DNA of 64,000 nt from Marinobacter xestospongiae (lineage in GTDB: Bacteria; Pseudomonadota; Gammaproteobacteria; Pseudomonadales; Oleiphilaceae): positions 44,436-108,435 of the forward strand of contig NZ_JAKZAK010000021.1 of the NCBI RefSeq assembly GCF_023156385.1, read 5' to 3'. Numbering within the stretch: position 1 is the stretch's first letter; every line of letters starts with the position of its first letter. Below, piece by piece: positions 58,901-64,000 of the stretch. The notes beneath the pieces are model-generated. The model did no database searches and was not told the DNA's origin. It worked only from the letters and a program-made list of their open reading frames with translations. Made by a program: the position numbers and the translations under genes.

Positions 58901-61657
58901 ATGTCCGCCGCCACGGCCGATCCCCAGCTCAACACCGATTCCCTGCAGGTTATCAAACGTAACGGAACCCTGGTCAGCTTCGACGCCGCCAAGATCAGCG
59001 TCGCCGTTACCAAGGCATTCCTGGCGGTGGAAGGCGATCAGGCGGCCGGCTCTGCCCGCATCCACGACAGCGTTGCACGGGTGACCGAGCAGGTGATTCA
59101 GGCCATCAGCCGCCGTCTCAAGGCCGGCGGCAAGGTCCATATCGAAGACATCCAGGACCACGTTGAACTGGCGCTGATGCGTGCCGAAGAGCAGAAAGTG
59201 GCCCGTGCCTACGTACTCTACCGCGAAGCCCACGCCCAGGAGCGGGCCAGCCGCGAGGCCCCGGTGGAAGCGCACCCAAGCCTGACCGTGAAACAGACCA
59301 ACGGCAAGGTGGCACCGCTGGACCTGGGGCTGATGAAGTACCAGGTGGAGCAGGCCTGTGAGGGCCTGGACGGCGTCGACGCCACCTCGGTGGTGGACGA
59401 GGCTCTCAAGGGCCTGTACGACGGCATTCCCGAGGCCGATGTGTTGTCCGCCCTGGTGATGACCGCCCGCAGTCGCATCGAGCAGGAGCCGGACTACTCC
59501 CAGGTCACCGCCCGCCTGCTGCTGGAACAGCTGCGAGTCGAGGCCGCCGTTGCCCTCGACCTGCCCCTGCAGGAATCCCTGAAGGCGGTCTATCCCCAGG
59601 CCCTGACCGCGTTTGTTCACGCCGGCATCCGCTACGAACTGCTGGACGAGGCGCTGGCGGCGTTCGACCTGGAGCGCCTGGGCGCGGCACTGATTCCGGA
59701 GCGCGACTACCAGTTCGGCTTCCTCGGCCTGCAGACCCTGTACGACCGTTACTTCCTGCACTGGAACGGCGACCGTCTGGAACTGCCCCAGGTGTTCTTC
59801 ATGCGGGTGGCCATGGGCCTGGCGCTGCGGGAAGACGACCCCAACGCCCGCGCCATCGAGTTCTACAACCTGCTGTCGTCCTTCGACTACATGGCGTCCA
59901 CGCCAACCCTGTTCAACAGCGGCACCCAGCACAGCCAGCTGTCGTCCTGCTACCTCACCACCGTCAGTGACGACCTGGAAGGCATCTACGGTGCCATCAA
60001 GGACAACGCCCTGCTGTCCAAGTGGGCCGGTGGTCTTGGCAACGACTGGACGCCGGTAAGGGCGCTGGGTTCCCACATCAAGGGCACCAACGGCAAGAGC
60101 CAGGGTGTGGTGCCGTTCCTGAAAGTGGTCAACGACACCGCGGTGGCAGTGAACCAGGGCGGCAAGCGCAAGGGCGCGGTGTGTGCCTACCTGGAAAGCT
60201 GGCACCTGGATATCGAGGAATTCCTCGAACTGCGCAAGAACACCGGTGACGAGCGCCGCCGCACCCACGACATGAACACCGCCAACTGGGTGCCGGATCT
60301 GCTGATCGAGCGCATGCGCCGGGACCAGGACTGGACCCTGTTCAGCCCCAGCGACGTGCCGGACCTGCACGACCTCTACGGCAACGCTTTCCGCAGCCGT
60401 TACGAGGAATACGAGGCCATGGCCGAGCGCGGCGAACTGCCGCTGCACAAAAAGATCCCGGCCAAGCAGCTGTGGCGCAAGATGCTCACTGTGCTGTTTG
60501 AGACCGGTCACCCGTGGATCACCTTCAAGGACCCCTGCAACCTGCGCTCACCGCAGCAACACCAGGGCGTGGTGCATTCCTCCAACCTCTGTACCGAGAT
60601 CACCCTCAACACCAGCGCCGAGGAAATCGCCGTCTGTAACCTGGGCTCGGTGAACCTGGCCGCCCACATCAAGGATGGCGAGCTGGACGTGCAGCGTCTG
60701 GAGCAAACCGTGAACACCGCGGTGCGGATGCTCGATAACGTCATCGACATCAACTTCTACGCCGTGCCCCAGGCTCGCGAATCCAACCTGCGGCACCGTC
60801 CGGTGGGCATGGGCCTGATGGGCTTCCAGGACGCCCTGTATCAGCTCAAGCTGGCCTACTCCAGCCCGGAAGCGGTGGAATTCGCCGACCTCGCCATGGA
60901 GCAGATCAGTTACTTCGCCATCCGCGCCTCCGCCGAACTGGCGGCCGAGCGCGGCGCCTACCCGACCTACCAGGGCTCGCTGTGGGATCAGGGCATTCTG
61001 CCCATTGACTCGATCAACCTGCTGGCGGAATCCCGCCAGGACGGCGACCTCAGCGTTAACACCGAAGCGAAGCTGGACTGGGCGCCGGTGCGGGAGCTGG
61101 TGGCCAAGCACGGCATGCGTAACTCCAACGTCATGGCCATCGCGCCGACCGCGACCATTTCCAACATCGTCGGTGTGTCCCAGTCCATCGAGCCGGCGTA
61201 CCAGAACCTGTTCGTGAAATCGAACCTGTCCGGCGAGTTCACCGTGGTGAATCCGTCCCTGGTCGCCGACCTCAAGGCCGAAGGCCTGTGGGACAACGTC
61301 ATGGTCAACGACCTCAAGTACTTCGACGGCTCGGTGCAGCAGATCGAACGCATCCCGGCCGAGATCAAGGCCCGTTACGCCACCGCCTTCGAGATGGACG
61401 CCCGCTGGCTGGTGGAAGCCGCCGCCCGCCGCCAGAAATGGCTGGACCAGGCCCAGAGCCTCAACCTGTACATGGCCGAGCCGTCCGGCAAGAAGCTCGA
61501 CGCCCTGTACCAGCTGGCCTGGGAACGCGGCCTGAAAACCACCTACTACCTGCGCTCCCTGGGCGCCACCGGCGCCGAGAAATCCGCCCCGGTGCAGGCT
61601 GCTCCGGCTCCGCAGGTGTGCTCCATCGACAACCCGGACTGTGAGGCCTGTCAGTAA
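58901..61657 (+). CDS. nrdA: Class Ia ribonucleotide reductase large subunit, two ATP-cones
   Basis: Reduces ribonucleoside diphosphates to deoxyribonucleotides with NrdB. The 918-residue protein is longer than E. coli NrdA (761) because it has two N-terminal ATP-cone allosteric domains (about 10-105 and 125-225), the layout known from Pseudomonas aeruginosa. Catalytic landmarks are SSCYLTTV, NLCTEI (Asn, Cys, Glu), AVCNLGSVNL, NSNVMAIAPTATISNIVG and the redox tail CSIDNPDCEACQ. ATG 58901 has AGGAG upstream; a GTG at 58859 is a weaker choice. It has a roughly 480-nt leader with a riboswitch. Confidence 0.96.
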   Translation: MSAATADPQLNTDSLQVIKRNGTLVSFDAAKISVAVTKAFLAVEGDQAAGSARIHDSVARVTEQVIQAISRRLKAGGKVHIEDIQDHVELALMRAEEQKVARAYVLYREAHAQERASREAPVEAHPSLTVKQTNGKVAPLDLGLMKYQVEQACEGLDGVDATSVVDEALKGLYDGIPEADVLSALVMTARSRIEQEPDYSQVTARLLLEQLRVEAAVALDLPLQESLKAVYPQALTAFVHAGIRYELLDEALAAFDLERLGAALIPERDYQFGFLGLQTLYDRYFLHWNGDRLELPQVFFMRVAMGLALREDDPNARAIEFYNLLSSFDYMASTPTLFNSGTQHSQLSSCYLTTVSDDLEGIYGAIKDNALLSKWAGGLGNDWTPVRALGSHIKGTNGKSQGVVPFLKVVNDTAVAVNQGGKRKGAVCAYLESWHLDIEEFLELRKNTGDERRRTHDMNTANWVPDLLIERMRRDQDWTLFSPSDVPDLHDLYGNAFRSRYEEYEAMAERGELPLHKKIPAKQLWRKMLTVLFETGHPWITFKDPCNLRSPQQHQGVVHSSNLCTEITLNTSAEEIAVCNLGSVNLAAHIKDGELDVQRLEQTVNTAVRMLDNVIDINFYAVPQARESNLRHRPVGMGLMGFQDALYQLKLAYSSPEAVEFADLAMEQISYFAIRASAELAAERGAYPTYQGSLWDQGILPIDSINLLAESRQDGDLSVNTEAKLDWAPVRELVAKHGMRNSNVMAIAPTATISNIVGVSQSIEPAYQNLFVKSNLSGEFTVVNPSLVADLKAEGLWDNVMVNDLKYFDGSVQQIERIPAEIKARYATAFEMDARWLVEAAARRQKWLDQAQSLNLYMAEPSGKKLDALYQLAWERGLKTTYYLRSLGATGAEKSAPVQAAPAPQVCSIDNPDCEACQ

Positions 61658-61710
61658 GCCGTTTGTTTTCACTGAGGTAACTGAACAGTTCTGAGGAACG
61701 GGCTGGGAAT

Positions 61711-61790
61711 CTTTTTCAGGACCGTCGCTGGCCATGGACGGCCAGCGTCGAGCCCTACAGGGACGTATTCACGGGCGTATCCTGAAAAAG
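61711..61790. repeat. Structured palindromic repeat between nrdA and nrdB
   Basis: The outer arms CTTTTTCAGG (61711-61720) and CCTGAAAAAG (61781-61790) are a perfect 10-bp inverted repeat. Inside is a second stem, CGCTGGCC (61726-61733) with GGCCAGCG (61740-61747), then GGACGTATTCACG. The pattern looks like dispersed intergenic repeats (MITE- or BIME-like) I recall from marine gammaproteobacteria. It could lower nrdB expression relative to nrdA or stabilise the upstream mRNA. Confidence 0.7.
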
Positions 61791-61860
61791 GTTCGCAGAC
61801 CGGTTCCGGCACCAAAACCAAATCGCCTACGCCGACACCAAGCTTCTGAGGACCACCACC

Positions 61861-62922
61861 ATGCTCGATTGGGACGACGACTCCACCCCCAAGCAACCGC
61901 AAGCCGGCAACCCCGACGGCCCGCGCCCGGTCAACGTTGACGACAAGCGTGTGATCAACGGCGAGACCGACATCAACCAGCTGGCACCGTTCAAGTACCC
62001 CTGGGCCTGGGAGTACTTCATGAACGCCAACAAGAACCACTGGACCCCGCTGGACATCAACATGGCCCAGGACGTCCACGACTACCACCACCGCCTGAGC
62101 GCGCCGGAGAAGCACGTCTACGAGAACGTGCTGGCCTACCTCACTACCTCCGACATCCTCGCCATGCGCAACATCGGCCTGGCGGTGATGGAGAAGATGA
62201 GTGCCCCGGAACTGCAGATCTACCAGGCCCGCCAGGTCTACGAAGAGGCCCTGCACACCTGGACCTACCAGCACTGCATCGAGACCCTCAACCTCGACCA
62301 GAGCGAGATCTACAACCGCTATCGGGTGGTGCCGGAGATCAACCAGAAGATCCAGGTGGCCAACCGTCGCCTCGATGCCGCCATGCGGTCCGACATGAAC
62401 CTGCGCAACCCGGACGACCTGCAGGACTTCATCATGTCCTACCTGTTCTTCGCCGCGGTATTCGAAGGCTGCTGGTTCTACAACGGCTTCAGCCCGATCT
62501 TTGCTCTGCAGCGTCGCGGCCTGATGCGCGGCACCGGCGAGCAGCTGCAGTACATCCTGCGGGACGAGGCCATGCACTTCTCCTTTGGCCTGAAAGTGGT
62601 GAACCAGATCCTGGAAGAAGAGAACATCACCCTCGACCCGAAGGCGGTACGGGAGATGTGGGACGAGTCCGAAGCCGCCGAGAAAGCCTACGCCGACTAC
62701 ATCCTCCGCGACCCGATCCTCGGCTACTCCGCCGAGTACCACAGCGAACAGTTCCGTTTCGTTGCCAACCGTCGCGCCCGCACCGTCGGCCTGGAAGAAC
62801 CGTTCCCCGGCGCCAAGAACGTGTCGCCGTGGCTCGACGAACAAGCCAACATGCGCAAAGAGAAGAACTTCTTCGAGACCCGGGTGATCGAGTATCAGAC
62901 CGGGGCCCAGTTGGAGTGGTAA
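61861..62922 (+). CDS. nrdB: Class Ia ribonucleotide reductase small subunit
   Basis: The di-iron, tyrosyl-radical subunit R2 that starts catalysis in NrdA. The 353-residue protein has the first metal helix with EEALHTWTYQH (Glu, His and the radical Tyr four residues after the His), a second ligand helix with FEGCWFYNGF and DEAMHFSFG (Glu, His). The C-terminal tail (TGAQLEW) is of the kind that docks to NrdA. GAGGA lies before the ATG. It lies 203 bp after nrdA, separated by a structured repeat. No yfaE-type ferredoxin gene follows. Confidence 0.95.
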   Translation: MLDWDDDSTPKQPQAGNPDGPRPVNVDDKRVINGETDINQLAPFKYPWAWEYFMNANKNHWTPLDINMAQDVHDYHHRLSAPEKHVYENVLAYLTTSDILAMRNIGLAVMEKMSAPELQIYQARQVYEEALHTWTYQHCIETLNLDQSEIYNRYRVVPEINQKIQVANRRLDAAMRSDMNLRNPDDLQDFIMSYLFFAAVFEGCWFYNGFSPIFALQRRGLMRGTGEQLQYILRDEAMHFSFGLKVVNQILEEENITLDPKAVREMWDESEAAEKAYADYILRDPILGYSAEYHSEQFRFVANRRARTVGLEEPFPGAKNVSPWLDEQANMRKEKNFFETRVIEYQTGAQLEW

Positions 62923-62936
62923 GCCCTTACTGACCG

Positions 62937-63896
62937 TTAACCCAACGGACTGCGTACGCCTGCAAAGCCCTGGCCCAGCACATGGGTGTAAATCTGGGTG
63001 GTGCGCAGATCCGCGTGGCCGAGCAGATCCTGCACGGTACGGATGTCATTGCCACGTTTCAGCAGCTCAGTGGCAAAGGTGTGCCTGAAGGTATGGCAAC
63101 CCGCCCGTTTGCCAATCCCTGCTTCACTTACCGCCCGACGAACTGCCCGTTGTACGGAAGAAATGTGGCGGTGGTGGCGGGCAACATTACCCAGGTTGTC
63201 GGTACTGAGTGAAGGCGATGGAAATAGCCATTGCCACTCCAAAGAGTTACCTGCGTTAGGGTATTTCCTGGCCAAAGCGTACGGCAAGCTGACCGGGTGC
63301 TGATACAACTCGTCTTTCTGCTTCCAGGCCCTCTGCAAGTCGCCAATATGGTTCTGCAGCGGCACAACAAGCGGTGTCGGTAGCAACGTCGTCCTGTCTT
63401 TCGCACCCTTGCCGTCACGCACTGTAATTACCTGGTGATTGAAGTCCAGGTCTTTGATCCTGAGACGACAGGCTTCGGTCACCCGTAGACCGGAGCCGTA
63501 CATCAACGAGGCAATAAGGTGATCAGGATGATTTAGCCTCTCAATAATGCGCATGGCTTCGTCATGGGTAAGGACCACAGGCAATTTTCGAGGCTTTTTC
63601 GACCGAACCACATCACCAATATCGCCCAAAGGTCTGTCCAAAACCTTGTCATAAAGGAACACCAGCGAGTTCAAAGCCTGGTCTTGGGTAGCTGCTGCAA
63701 CTTGCCGATGTACAGCAAGCCAGGTCAGGAATTCATTGATCTCTCTGGAGCCCATATCCAGTGGGTGCTTCATCTGATGGAAGCGAATGAAATACCGAAT
63801 CCAGTACCAGTAGGACTTTTCAGTACGAATGCTGTAGTGATTGACGCGAATAACGTCGCGGAACTGATCACGCAAACGAAGTTGTTTCCCTTCCAT
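62937..63896 (-). CDS. intI: Integron integrase (tyrosine recombinase IntI)
   Basis: A 319-residue tyrosine recombinase of the integron class. N-terminal core-binding domain: HYSIRTEKSYWYWIRYFIRFH. Catalytic residues are Arg in YGSGLRVTEACRLRIKD, Lys in GKGAKDR, HTFRHTFATELLKRG, LLGHADLRTTQIYTH with the terminal Tyr. The IntI-specific insert LPYALARKYPNAGNSLEWQW sets it apart from XerC/D. ATG 63896 has GGAG eight bases upstream; ATG 63935 is an alternative. It converges on nrdB with 14 bp between stops. attI and cassettes would lie to the right, past the window edge. Confidence 0.95.
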   Translation of the reverse strand: MEGKQLRLRDQFRDVIRVNHYSIRTEKSYWYWIRYFIRFHQMKHPLDMGSREINEFLTWLAVHRQVAAATQDQALNSLVFLYDKVLDRPLGDIGDVVRSKKPRKLPVVLTHDEAMRIIERLNHPDHLIASLMYGSGLRVTEACRLRIKDLDFNHQVITVRDGKGAKDRTTLLPTPLVVPLQNHIGDLQRAWKQKDELYQHPVSLPYALARKYPNAGNSLEWQWLFPSPSLSTDNLGNVARHHRHISSVQRAVRRAVSEAGIGKRAGCHTFRHTFATELLKRGNDIRTVQDLLGHADLRTTQIYTHVLGQGFAGVRSPLG

Positions 63897-64000
63897 GGGG
63901 CTATCTCCAGTATCTGTATATTCATGGCTCTTCACTTATCCGTGTGGGTTAGGAGCCATAGGCAGTCCGCCATAGTGAAACAGTATCGCCCGCTTGAACC
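63897..64000. other. Region upstream of intI (start of possible attI side)
   Basis: About 100 bases upstream of intI up to the window end. Integron attI sites and the cassette promoter usually lie on this side. I see GTTAGGA near 63948 but no clear attI core (GTTRRRY) or attC; the stretch is too short to decide. Confidence 0.35.

Noticed and set aside
58673..60511. A 612-residue minus-strand frame across the nrdA start
   Set aside because: It overlaps the REP pair and nrdA. Its N-terminal residues are a translation of the REP palindromes, not a protein.
63945..64000. attI site upstream of intI
   Set aside because: GTTAGGA near 63948 does not fit GTTRRRY and the window ends too soon to see the L/R box arrangement.

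Overview
The window is the replication-origin region of a gammaproteobacterial chromosome, GC-rich by eye (around 60%, not computed). The origin-linked genes (dnaA, dnaN, rpmH, rnpA, yidD, yidC, mnmE, mnmG, rsmG, parA, parB, the atp operon, glmU, glmS), ectoine hydroxylase, an NhaB Na+/H+ antiporter, several cyclic-di-GMP proteins, a chemoreceptor and an integron integrase suggest a free-living, motile, salt-adapted marine or hypersaline bacterium. An Oceanospirillales/Alteromonadales-like lineage is my guess; I cannot name the genus.

Region by region. 1-5720: a minus-strand dnaA-dnaN-ABC1 kinase block lies between two DnaA-box clusters (1-750 and 4985-5365). The second has an AT-rich stretch and is the better oriC candidate. 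recF and gyrB, the usual followers of dnaN, are absent. 5723-9723: rpmH-rnpA-yidD-yidC and then mnmE. 9724-25523: about 15.8 kb separates mnmE from mnmG, genes that are often adjacent. It holds a higBA toxin-antitoxin pair in AT-rich DNA, two lipoproteins, ectD, two tandem solute-binding proteins without a permease, an acyl-CoA dehydrogenase, an RND efflux pair, an EAL protein and a two-domain LplT-PlsC protein. 25524-40709: mnmG-rsmG-parA-parB, atpIBEFHAGDC, then glmU-glmS. 40930-52341: a signalling block with a three-gene operon around a membrane EAL protein, a chemoreceptor, a REC-PAS-GGDEF-EAL regulator and a BarA-like hybrid kinase. 52655-58307: nhaB, a SulP transporter with a UspA partner, a lone solute-binding protein and a DUF3047 protein. 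58372-62922: the class Ia ribonucleotide reductase operon with an elaborate leader. 62937-63896: an integron integrase whose attI and any cassettes would lie beyond the right edge.

The most notable finding is the nrdAB leader. A candidate promoter is overlapped by two NrdR-box-like sites 32 bp apart, followed by what I read as a cobalamin riboswitch, a pair of inverted REP-like palindromes and then nrdA with two ATP-cones. A second structured repeat lies between nrdA and nrdB. This predicts that the oxygen-dependent reductase is turned down when B12 is available, and so that a B12-dependent reductase (NrdJ) is encoded elsewhere. The other strong signal is an excess of exact DnaA boxes over the first 28 kb, both in intergenic spaces and in genes. 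The rest is mostly well-known housekeeping.
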